This document shows, piece by piece, positions 11,972 through 23,400 of a stretch of 64,000 nt of DNA. Position 1 is the first letter of the stretch. Each line of letters opens with the position of its first letter. This stretch comes from [Phialemoniopsis] sp. UDSM-2020 (taxonomy: Eukaryota; Ascomycota; Sordariomycetes; Thyridiales; Thyridiaceae). The stretch covers positions 2,852,001 to 2,916,000 of the forward strand of contig JAEILZ010000003.1 of the NCBI GenBank assembly GCA_018873225.1, in the 5' to 3' direction. A model generated the notes under the pieces. It did no database searches, was not told where the DNA came from, and saw nothing but the letters and a program-made list of their open reading frames with translations. A program made the position numbers and the translations under genes.

Positions 11972-14900
11972 TTAAGATGGGTGAGGGAACTCATCCTCGA
12001 TTTGGAGACGCACGCCGACATTCATACTGATTAGTTCTTGAATCAGTAGCTTGGCGGCGTAAGGCATCGTCATCTCCGTGACCTCCCTGGTGCTCTTGCA
12101 AGTCTGGCAGAAACCCTTGTAGCCAAAGAGTCCACAACGTTGGCAGATATCTATCTTTGTGGCATCTGAACTTGTCATGAGGCGCTCTAGTAGAAGCTGT
12201 GATGCTCCATATGCGATGAGACAGTCGCGCTCCATCTCTCCCAGACGCAGACCGCCGTCTCGCGACCTACCCTCTGTTGGCTGGCGGGTAAGGATCGCTC
12301 GAGGGCCAGTGGACCGGGAGTGCATCTTGTCTTGCACCATGTGCTTCAGACGCTGGTAGTAGATGGGGCCATTGAAAATGTAGGCCTCGAGCGGCTCGCC
12401 GGTGATACCAGACGTGAAGTAATCTTTGCCTTCCCACGAGAACCCGTGGGCAATCAACTCATCGCCCATGGCTTCGACGGGATGGGAACGGAAGGCATCT
12501 CCGTATCCGTATTGTTTCTTGCCGGTGACGACACTCGCCTTTCCAGTCAGGCATTCGAACAACTTGCCCACTGTCATACGTGACGGGAAACCGTGAGGAT
12601 TCATGATAATGTCGGGCACCAGACCAGTGTCAGAAAAGGGCATGTCCTCTTGGTCGACGATAATACCCACGACACCTTTTTGTCCGTGACGAGACGAAAA
12701 TTTGTCTCCCAGTTCCGGACGTCGTGTCTGTCTTGTCTGTACCTTGACCACGAGATTATCCTTCTCAGTCTGAGAGACCATGACCTTGTCAATATAACTC
12801 GGGTCAGGTGCGCGGTAAGTGACGGATGTATCCCGATATTCATCCGACCCACGATCAGCTCCGATACCAGTCGAAGCAAGATCCTTCGGGGTTTCCTTCT
12901 TGATCATGACCTCGCCCGCGCTAATTTTGTATCCAACAATGGCCACACCGTGACCGTCGATGGCTTCGTGCTTGGCACAAACCTCGCCGGTTGTTTGGTC
13001 GATCTCTGGACGCCCCATACGTTCAGTACGGCCGTTGGGGTACCTCTGCATTTCCACACTGTGCTTGCGGAAGACTTGACAACGGCCAAAGCCACGATCA
13101 CAAGACGCTTTATTGAGAACAAGAGCATCCTCAATATCGTATCCAGAGTAAGACATGACGACGACAGTCGCATTCTGCCCGGCGGGGAGTTTGTCATAAT
13201 GTATGAGCTCGATGGTCTTGGTGATAACCATCGGTCGCTGCGGGTAGACAAGCGTGTATAGAAGAGTATCTATACGGTTAAACTGATTGTAGGCAATAGC
13301 GCCTATCGCTTGTTTACCCATAGCACATTGGTAAGTGTTACGGGGCGACTGGTTGTGATGGGGGAAAGGGATCAAGCCAGCGACGGCACCAAGAATGGTG
13401 AACGGCTCAATCTCGAGATGAGTGGTTGCCGGCGTGCAGTCGTCTTCGTAGAGAGCTACCAGGGCGTCGTTCTCCTCGTTGACATCGAGATACTCAATGA
13501 CTCCACGGTTGAGGAAATCATCGAAAGAGGCTTTACCCAGTTGGAGGAGCCGGAGATGCTCGGCTTTCAGCCTTGAAACACCATTCTTGACGATGATGTA
13601 TGGTCGGCAGATACGACCCTCGTCCGTTGCGATATGCAAGGCAGAGAAATGATTGTTGATATTGATGCTGACGAACGGCGAGATCCAGCCGCGCCGACGC
13701 ATGGTCCGGAACCGTGCCGCGAACCTCTTTGGGTTTTGGGTCAGGGCGAACGGTGTACCGTTGATGTGGATGATGTAAGCTCCGGGTCGATGCATCTCCG
13801 CGCCAGAAAAGTTTCTTAGGGGCTCGACGCCAGTATCAAGTGTGAAGACCCATTTCTTCACTGGTCCTTCCTCCACATGAGTGGTGATATGTGTCATCAA
13901 AGCCAAGTTCTTGACCAGACCACAGGCTTCTCCTTCTGGAGTATCCGAGGGGCAGAGCATGCCCCATTGCGAAGGTTGAAGAGCTCTAGGTCCACTGACC
14001 TTTCTGGTCTTCTCGAACTGACTGCTAATCCTCGTCATCATGCCAAGGGCGCTGATGTAACTGAGCCTGCTGAGAACATGGGTCACACCAGCCCTGTTCA
14101 TGTTGAACCGCTTGACACTCCAGTTGCCTGTCTGGATTGCTCTATTCATGCCCGCAGAGATGTGGCCGCCACTAGCGCTGATCGAGGTCATTGGGTCAAA
14201 TGCGACGACTTGATGGGGTTTTCTGAAGAATTTGTCGATGTGAAACCTCAGGTCCACCAAGAACTTCTTGAAAAGATCTTCGAAAAGAAGGGAGAGAAGT
14301 TGTCCGGCCAGCTCCAACCGCTTGTTTCCAACGAAATCACGATCGTCGACAAGTTTTGGGTTGTGAGCAGCCATCAGAACACGGCGTACCATCATGGCCA
14401 CATAAACAGCCTTGGGGTAGAAGTCGAGGTTCTCGATAGGAACGTGCGCAATGATGATATTTGCGAGGGCATCAAGGCCTTCTTCCACGTTGTTTCGACG
14501 AGGCATTGGACCGGCCTGCGGCCGGTTCTTGGATCCCATCTTGACACGGGTACCAATGTACTCCAAAGCCTGATGCTGTGTGAAGACACCAGCTCTAGCA
14601 GCATCATCAAAATTGACAGCGAAGTCGTCCATGTAGCGGCCATCCGAACCGGCAACCATCTGCATAATTTCGTAGTCTGAAAGACCGCCGAGTGCTTTTA
14701 GAATGATGACAATAGGGATGTTCTCCACGAGAATGTTGTGCTGTAACGTGATGCGTTCCCTCTTCAATGTCACATAGGTCTTGGATTTCCTCTCGTGGGT
14801 GGAACTGGTGACAGATGCCGAAATGATGTTGTTCTTCTCGTCAGCCTCCACGATGACACGATTCTTGCTGAGCTGTTCCTGAATCAAGATGACCTTTTCC

Positions 14901-15575
14901 GTGCCGTTGATGATGAAGTAGCCGCCCGGATCTAAGGGGCACTCATTCATCACCTCCATCTGCGCGTTGGTTGCGCCACTCAGGCGGCATTTGGAGCTCT
15001 TTAGCATGACGGGAATTCTGCCGATTGAGATATCCCTCCTAATCACCCTCTGCTTGTCCCTCGTGAACGCGATATCGACAATCATGGGCGCTCCATAGGT
15101 CATGTCTCGCAGGCGGCATTCCATTGGGGTGACATCACTCAGTGCCTTGATCTCGCTGGTGTCGGCCCGGGTGGGCTGGCCGACACGGATATCCGTGAAT
15201 TCCAGATAGAAGTCGCTTCTGACATCGCTTCTGATGGTCCGGTTCGCCCGGACGATCTCTTTGATCTCGTGTTCGACAAAGAAGTTGTAGGAATCAATGT
15301 GCCTGGTCCCAAAGTCAGTGCTTGTTCATCCTTCGCGTCGCGGCTTGGTGAGCGCAACATACTGCTTTACGAGACCTAGACAGACAATCATGAGTCAGTC
15401 GATTGATGCTAGTCGCGAGCGCAAGGCGCTGGGATCTGAATAGCTTACCCTTAACTTTGAGGAATGCTGGCAAGAGCTGATATTTATCCTCCTTGGTCGA
15501 GATGGGGTCGGTAAGGCTCTTGCCATTGTAGAATGGCTCGAGCAATGCCTCGAAGCCGTCGTCGATCACCGGCAT
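11972..15575 (-). CDS. RPC2: DNA-directed RNA polymerase III subunit RPC2 (second-largest subunit)
   Basis: This is the beta-like catalytic subunit of RNA polymerase III, which makes tRNA, 5S rRNA and U6. Exons are 15575-15449, 15375-15363 (only 13 nt) and 15302-11972. Introns 15376-15448 and 15303-15362 are needed to read …FLKVKG/LVKQ/HIDSYNFFVEHEIKEIVRAN; the total is 1156 residues, close to yeast Ret1. Beta-subunit signatures are clear: SQWGMLCPSDTPEGEACGLVKNLA, SYSGYDIEDA, GDKFSSRHGQKG near residue 911, and HGFPSRMTVGKLFE. The C-terminal zinc module is CQRC…CQTC near 1105, followed by MPYAAKLLIQELISMNV. The MPYAAKLL tail and overall reading fit pol III rather than Rpb2 or Rpa2. An exon upstream of 15575 cannot be excluded, but the tested join hits a stop. 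Confidence 0.95.
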
Positions 15576-16278
15576 CTTAGCAGAAGCATGACAGTCTTCA
15601 CTGAAGAAAAGTGTGGCTGAAGGAAGGCTGATGTCGCGTACCTCATCACAGAGTTTGATTGCTTGCAGTCACTGATTAGAAATTTTGAACATGGAAATTT
15701 TGCCCCGCGTCGAGTCACGATAAGGCAGGCGATAAGGAGCGGGAAGGCGCACCAGACGGGTTGGGGACGAAGCTAGCGAGCTTGCACGTTCTAAATTGGG
15801 AAAGCCCGCGCTACCGAGTGCCTAGAGCCTCATTTGCACATGCCTTTTTCTCGATTGGGTGGTGATCACTTCATCATTGAGGTGCATCTCGTAGGAGAAT
15901 TGCCAAGTAATTTTTCACCCATTTGACAGTCTAGGAGGAGTATGGGCTCGTACTCACACACTGAGTCTACATGCAACTGATCTTAGCTCTTATTATGTTC
16001 TCTTAGTCCCCCAGGCAAAAGACAGAAGCTGGTATGCTTCTATTGGTCCATTGTCAGTACTCCCCATCAGCAACCCTGGTGATGGCAACCCAGCCTTTGC
16101 TCCAGAATCATAGCAGCCCTATTTTGATTCATATAGGGTTCGTAACCCAGATGGTTCTCTCACACGAGCCACCATCAATATTCTCCAACAGGAATAGCCC
16201 TAAACCAACTCCAGTACCATGCATGGGCCCGCTCTCACGCAGCATGGCTCATACAAAGCCGTTAGCTATCATGGTGGA

Positions 16279-16298
16279 ATTCCTTCTGCAGAAGGAAT
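16279..16298. repeat. 20-bp perfect palindrome
   Basis: ATTCCTTCTG is followed immediately by its exact reverse complement CAGAAGGAAT, with no loop. It lies in a gene-free region. Its function is unknown; it could be a dimeric protein binding site or chance. Confidence 0.7.
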
Positions 16299-16528
16299 GC
16301 AAGTGATAGTTGCGTGTTCTAGCTTCCTCACCTCTTGACCCCGGCTCTCAAAGAAGCTCTACCTGCAGATAACTCTGTACTTGGAGTTTTGACAGGATGG
16401 ATACCCACTCACCTCAGGATACGTTGCTTATGCACCCACTGCATTGCTTTGCTGGCGTACATGTTTCCAAGAGCATCAGAGACACCGTCTGCCGTTAGCT
16501 TGTTATGCTAGTCGGGCTGTTGCAGTTT

Positions 16529-16537
16529 TACGGAGTA
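16529..16537 (+). repeat. Dispersed motif TACGGAGTA, copy 1
   Basis: This is the first of five exact copies, all in gene-free DNA. The motif is a near-palindrome around CGG. Role unknown. Confidence 0.6.
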
Positions 16538-17510
16538 GGAGCCAACCACCGAGTATCCAACGTGAAGTCAAAAATAGGCCATGACTTTAAAGAGGTGGTT
16601 TCTTGGTCGAGCCACTTACACTGGAGAGGCATTTTCAAAACTGCGACTCCTGAGAGGTGTCCGTGAAATGCCAACTCTTTACATCTAGCAAAGATGGGAA
16701 GTCATATTCCGTACGGAAGTATATTGATCGATCAAATTGCGTGTGAAGCCTAAAAAGCCGAGGATCATTTCTCGGTGAATTGGAAATCGAGCAGTCCATG
16801 TGGGTGGGAAACGGTGACGATGGTCTAGCTCTTCGGGCTCCCCTTCTCCACTCAAAAGAGACGCCAGAAGAAGCGGTGAAGGACCACTCGGAGAGGAATG
16901 GTTGCTGAGCCACCAAATTGGCTACAGAGTTGCAGAGTTACCCAGACACCCAAGAGAATTGCCACCCAACCTTGTCTCTACCAATCTGATCTAGGTAACG
17001 AACGGGGCGGAGTACTCTTGACGATCTAAAGATCTGGTCTGGTCTACGGAATGTGGGTAGAGCTTTGATTGCGGGATCTTCTCACAGACCAACATGTGGT
17101 ACTTTACCGAGTCTCTACGTACTTCATAGAGATAAAGCCATGGGTCAAAAGACAAGGGCAGATGTGCTCAAGGTCTTGCGTAGGTGTTGATTTCGGATCC
17201 AAGAAGTACAGGTTGCGGTGACTCAGTCTACTCCTTCATAATTGGAACGGGACATGCGAGCATCCTCTCTGCATGTGGCAACGCATGTCCGCACATCCAT
17301 CACAGCATGAACAGCACGGTGCGTTCCAGTGATCGGTTGATAGTGCGCTACTTAGCGAAGATCTAGTCACTACTGTTGTACGACGGACTTGGGGATCGAA
17401 TCAGAATGAGCACTTCCGTTCTCGATGTGTCGCCTTAAGAAAAAGGGTTTGCACACACAAGGTTTTTGTGGGTGCGCCATGACGGGAGAGTCCCGTTCAT
17501 ACCTAGTAAC

Positions 17511-17520
17511 TACCTAGGTA
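17511..17520. repeat. Palindromic motif TACCTAGGTA, copy 1
   Basis: A perfect 10-bp palindrome followed by a further GGTA half-site (TACCTAGGTAGGTA). One of four exact copies in the window, all intergenic. Confidence 0.65.
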
Positions 17521-19675
17521 GGTATTGTAGAAAAGAACCACGCAAAAAGCGCAGGGTGCAACAATTTCAAGAAGCGGGCGACAAGCGATGGGGAACAAGC
17601 GCTAATTTGTGAGACAAGCTATGAGATTTGGGTCGACGGGAAGACCCTGCGAAACGGAGTCGTAGAAAACACGCTTTTGGGCAGCAGCACCAGCGAAACG
17701 CGGCTCGAGAACGGACGGCGGCCCAGCCGATCGAGTTTAGTGCAACCCACGGCACCAGAGAGCGGACTCGGTCTTGACTTGGTCCTGCCCTTGATTTGGT
17801 CTTGACATAAATGGATGACATGACATGCCCTCGATCGTCGTATGCGGTTCATGGATCTGTCTTCTCGAAGCCCTTCCGAAACTTCATCGACAGTCTGGAA
17901 ACCGCATCGGAGATTTTGCCTGGCTTTGATGATCTGCGAAACCACCGAAGCCTCTTGTTCAGATGGTTTGATAGTCGAGACCCGTTTCTGTGGTCCCTTA
18001 GATTCTTGTTCCGGGTAAATGCGCCGCCAACCCCACCATGTCCACCCACGTCGACCACGCCAACCACGCCGTCAACCACACCATCTCTGACTGACAACCA
18101 GGAAGTGTTAGACAAACCCAACTCGGATTGACAGGTGTCTTGGAGGGCACCCTTCATATATCTACTGCGGGAGTGTGGAAGTAGAGGCACCAGAGGTAGG
18201 TATACGAGCATTTACTCGTTGCTATGTGCTGTTGATAGCTGACGGCAGTTTCCTGGCAGTCCTCGAAAAGATCTCGCCACGGTGGTGGAAGGGGTCATCA
18301 TCGCTGGGCTCATGCACTCTGCAGTGCATCTGCGCCGACTCTTGATCGCCTGCCCACATCATGTACGTAAGTTACGTGCTAACAAGCGTCTGCAGGGCTT
18401 GCACTGTTTCATCGCCAGCGTACAAGCAGGGCACATAATCGGCTGCATAGACTTGCTGCAGGGACGGGGACTGGACCTGGGGTAGGGTGCAATCCAGCTC
18501 GAGAGCGGGCTTGCGCCCTCCACCGGCGACTGGCTGTTGACCTTGGGCGCCTTGAAAGTGCTGGCTGTGATAGGCCGTTGCCCTGAATGAGATCCCACAC
18601 CGCTGCGCATCCTGCAAGTATGATGTCAAGGAGAGAGATTTCATTGGCCTAGATTACCGTTGAACGAGTGTCAAGTTCGTTCAGGACATGGAGTCATTTG
18701 AGAGTGTCCAATTCCCATCCGACACCTTTAGCCACTTACACCTAGGATACCTCGCTAGGTGTTCCGAGATGCATGCTGAGTTGTTGGCAAAGTACGAAGG
18801 TTGCAGGCTGTCTGAAATTTCGATCCCACTGCCAGGTATCGACTGCTGGGAAGAGGGTTAACCCACTACCCAATGCCATACCATACAGGTCAATACCTCG
18901 CAAGGACATCTTATTTACCCTTACCACCTCTGTATCTCTGAGCTGTGACACAGTCCCGGTCGTGGGTAACAAGGCCACTCTCATACGGCTCGCTGCAAAC
19001 GGTACCTCGAAAGGTCTTAGGATGACATTGAAACGCGACCTCATTAGTGAATAGTTGATTCTGCAACTCTAGCTTAGGTACTCCGTGTTTCTTTCAGTGT
19101 CCACTGGCGGGTCACTTTGTTGAATCGAGAGGCTCAATCCTGCCCCCTCCTTTCCCTCGTGCTCGCTTTGCCTTTCCAGGCAAGGTGAGGGGGCTGTTAT
19201 GTATGGTGGGGGAGTGGATGACGCTTCAGCAGGGGAGAGGTGAGATGTCCTGGCTTGTATGTACTTTACGTATGAAGAACAGGTCCACAACCATTCAAGC
19301 ACAGATCAACTTGGGGCACCTAAACAAGGGTCAGGAAGTAGTCAGATCTCTGTCCGTGTCTATTCTCCGTAAGTAGCATATGTTGACGGATGGAAATAGG
19401 AGGGGAGTGGAGAGGGATAGACACAGGTAAAGTCAAGGTCTGGCTTGGGAGGAAGGGTCTCTTTGTGTGCGTGTGAGTGTGGGAGCGCTAGGGAGCTAGA
19501 AACGACAAAGGCGGCGTTTAGGAGGGCCGGAGCTCATTTTAGCGGCCTCTTCCCTAGCCTGTCACCTGTAATTCGATTGGCTGCATCCCTCTGCCGCCTA
19601 GGCCCCACCCGGACACCTGCCAGGGGTCACTCGGACCGCTCTGCGCTCACAGTGCTGTGCTGTGTTGTAGGTACT

Positions 19676-19685
19676 TACCTAGGTA
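19676..19685. repeat. Palindromic motif TACCTAGGTA, copy 2
   Basis: Exact copy about 740 bp upstream of the Pumilio start codon. Further TAGGTA half-sites follow within 60 bp (TTTTAGGTAG, ATTAGGTAGGTACC), forming a small cluster. Confidence 0.65.
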
Positions 19686-20427
19686 GCTCCCTATTTTAGG
19701 TAGTGCTGTAGCGTAGCGATTAGGTAGGTACCTGACCCGGGCGCCCAGTCTGTCCAGCAAGTTACCAGGGGCTGACTGGGCTGGATGGATGTGAACCTGT
19801 CTCTCTCTGCACACAAGCAACGCACGCACCGCACCGCACCGCACGCAACGCCTACTCCGCCCGCAACCCATGCCCACGCTCACCTTCTCCTCTTTCAAAC
19901 TCCCCCACGCTCATTTTTGCTCTGGTTTCGCAACTCTTCGCTGCTCTCCTGGCTCTCCAGGGCGCGAAGACCTGTGTCTAATAGTTGTATTCAAAGTAAG
20001 TCGACTTTTCCTGTCTTGTTCTGTCCTGCCTCTCTCTTGTCTCTCTCGCTCCCGCAGCCAAGATCCGGGGATGGACCACCCGCCTCTTCATTGGCACCAC
20101 CTCACGACCAGGTGGCGGTGGGAGTTGCAGCACACACGCAGCAGCCCTAATCAGAGGAGCAGGCCGGAGCCTCAAGCTTCGGCGCACACACAACTTTGTC
20201 TTCTCTTATACTTGAGGACTCAAGGTGCCCTGCTTCTCTCGAAACTCGCGTATCTGTCTATCCTGCTGTCTCCTCAACGGAGCCAGAGTCAACGTTGCCT
20301 GCGCACCGTGGCATATTGATAATGTATCGACGACGTCGCTGATCAACCTCGTTCCCCCGCAGTATTATATAGAGAGCCCCTCGATTGCCCCCCGGGCCGT
20401 GTACGAAAGTCTGTCGATATTGTAAAA

Positions 20428-23400
20428 ATGGACGAGTTACGCTTCCGCTCGCAGCAGTCTCCGAGGAACGAGTCGCCGATGAACCCCTTCGTATCCCCGC
20501 CTCGCAATGGCACTCGTATTTCCCAGACTGTCGCCTCCCATGACCTTCGATCCGCCTTGCCTCGTCGATTCACCACCGACTCGGGTCGTGTACCAACACT
20601 GTCGTCCTTTACAAACCAAAGGGTTCCGGAACCCCAAGACCTACCCACCGCAACGGTATGTGATTGAGCCCCAGACACTGGACCCTGGCGGAGATACGTC
20701 AATGCGGATCCGTTTGTCAACCTCCATCCGTCTATACAGGGCTAACGTATTCCAGACATTCAACAGAGTTCAACTGGTATGTTGCTTCGCGCCGTTATCG
20801 TTGGCTTCCAAGTGGAACCAGCTGGCTTTACGTCCATCCGCCAAAGTCACCTCTAGTCACGGAGGACGTGTCCGTGGATGTGAGATTGGTGACTGACTCT
20901 ATGATAGCTCGAGAAGAAGAGATTGGAATATGAGAAACTGCGAGAGCAACGGCGCCGCTTCGAGGCAGAGATGCAGAAGCTAGATCAACAGCAACGGCGA
21001 GAAGAACAGGAGCTTGCCGCCATGGAGGAGACCTTCGTACGGATCGGCCCTAACGGATTCTCTGGGCATCAGTCGGAGCCAACCACTCCCCCTGAGTACC
21101 GTGAGACTTCTTCGGGTTTCCCCTCCATGTTCTCTCGACCCAATCGGTATTCCATGTCCAGTCTGACATCGCCGCCTGGCTTGTATAATCGACCAGCCCG
21201 ATCTGGTTCCCAGCTTGCCTCCCCGCAGTCGGGCATTATGCCACAATCACAATCGCGCTTCAATTTTGATGACCAGGCCCCTTCGAGGTCTGTTCCAGGT
21301 ACAAGAAGGAACAGTGACGAGGACGAAAAAGAGGAGGCCGTCCGGCAGGACCCTACTAGCCATCGATCTACCAATGCGTATGTATATCCCCTATCCTTTG
21401 CTATTGTTTCCTGCCCCTTTTCAGTCCCTGTTGAGCGAGTACTCGAGAGTCAGTAGTCAGTGCTGAGCACACTCACATACACACATCTTCAAAGTGGTAT
21501 GTTTGGCTTGGTTCTACTCACTGCAAGCCAGAGAGGGTTGACAAGTTTTTCACAATACTTGTGGCCCGCGCTTCTTTTGTGCTTGTCATCAGACGAGACA
21601 AGACAAGACAAGACGAGACGCGCTTCAAAGCTTTATTCGCCCTCCTCTTCTCCTACTTCCACCTCTTCCCCCTTCCTTCATCCCTTCATCATCAGATACA
21701 ACACAAATTCCCTCTCCTAAACGCTCCCTACCAGACCTCAAACTATTCTCTTCTCATCACAAGGTCTCATCATATCAGCTTGCGAACGCTTCATCTCACG
21801 CACCCCTAGCCTGGCTGTGTTCGGCATACACGGACTTCACTCATTTCTTCCATTCTTCAAACCTCTGGTCACACACTTTTGCACCACGGGAAATTCCCAT
21901 GCCTTTGTGATTTTCAAACCTTGATCCTCCTTTCACCTTCAATTCACCTTCGACTCAAGTTCAGATAATCTATCAGGAGCTACCACTCACATCTGCCTCA
22001 TAGCCTCAATCGCTATTCAATGCCAGTGACTCGGTCGAGAACTGGCTTTTACGACGTCAACCTCGATCAGACCAACACCACAAGATTTTTGTTCGGAGAC
22101 GAAGACGCAAGTCACGACGTCAAGTATCACCAGCCTGCAAAAATGGATGAGAACTTCCCCACGCTGACACGACGGGAGGATCAGCCCAACATGGTAAGTT
22201 GACGACGTTTTCCCTATTTGTATCCCGTCTTCGACCCTTGCCCTCCTTCACCGCGCCGCCAGTCCTCGTTCAGCGGTGATTTTGGTGAGCTGCTGTCGAT
22301 CTGCTTCTATTCACCACCACCTCTTCATCCTGGTCGCACCCCGCTGGTCATCCGATCGAAGTCGACAATAGCCACTAGCATTGGCTATTGTTTTGCGCGC
22401 TTCCTTTCGTGACCGGTGTCAATATTTAAACCCTCACATCCTCCTCCTCACTTTTTCTTCCAGCACCATCACGTCCAGATTTTCCCCATCCTGCGTTGCA
22501 CTGCTGACAACTGTTCTCTACCAGTTGTCTGCATCCTCTGCTGCGTTGGATCTTGCTTTGTCGCAATCTCCTGCTCCCGACGGCACATCACCTAGTGGTT
22601 GGGGCACTGTTAACCGCCACCGCAATCAACAGAGTCTCTCCGCGCTTGGCTCTGCCCCGATGAACGGTTCTACCCCTGTCTCGTCTGCCCAGGGCAGCTC
22701 GAGTGAAGTCCCCGGGGTTAGCGGCCGTCCCTCGTCCGTACGTCACTCTCTGGATCTCAACTACTTCGCCGAGAATCCCGCTGATGCGTCCGCCAAGATC
22801 ATGCAATCCCAGGCCAACTCGGTCCTCTCTACTCCGCCCAAGTTGCAGAGCTCGTTCTCCTCGAATGACGTGCCTACTGTTAAGAGCACGACTGGCACTG
22901 GTGTCTCGGCCTCTAACGCAAACAACCATGCTCAGCAGTACCTTCACAACCACAACGCCAGCATGGGTCGAATTCCTCCTGGTGCTATGCCTAACCGCCA
23001 TAGCCGCGAGCTTTCGAACGACAATAGCGCTTCGGTCACTCGTGACCCCAACACTGGCTACGCCTCGATTGGCTCTGCTCTTCATGCCAATGCTCCCCCG
23101 TTCAACCACGCCGCCATGCAGGCTCAGTCTTCAGGCCCTAACAATGCGGTAACCTCGCCGGGCCAAAACAACAACTATGGCGCCTATTACAATGGCGGCA
23201 ACTTCGTCCCGAACGGCAACGGAGCGAACCCCTACCCGAACAACATCCCTCTGCTGTCGGCTCAGCTCCAGGGCATGTCCATGGGTGGCGGTACCATGTA
23301 CTCGCAACAGAACTACACTGGCTACGGATCGATGTACGGTGGCACTCCGAACCAGACCCGTGATAGCCAGGCCCGCGTCATCCAAGCTCGTCGCCAGGTA

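Larger units (their letters stand above)
15576..20427. other. Gene-free divergent intergenic region, 4.9 kb
   Basis: This region separates RPC2 (minus) and the Pumilio gene (plus). Open frames are short, overlap on both strands and show no domains. Notable non-coding items are a 20-bp perfect palindrome at 16279-16298, TACGGAGTA at 16529-16537, and TACCTAGGTA at 17511-17520 and 19676-19685. The last 600 bp become C/T-rich and probably form the Pumilio promoter and leader. A C-rich repeat of ACCGC/GCACC type occurs at about 19825-19850. Confidence 0.6.

Noticed and set aside
12593..14680. Two long plus-strand frames (222 and 267 codons) inside RPC2
   Set aside because: They are antisense to strongly conserved polymerase sequence and follow from its codon use.
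17380..17420. tRNA B-box-like GATTCGATCC on the minus strand
   Set aside because: No T-stem, anticodon stem or acceptor stem could be paired around it.
15576..20427. Possible RIP-degraded transposon in the gene-free blocks
   Set aside because: The blocks are not AT-rich, show no runs of TA-rich sequence and contain no transposase or reverse-transcriptase remnants.
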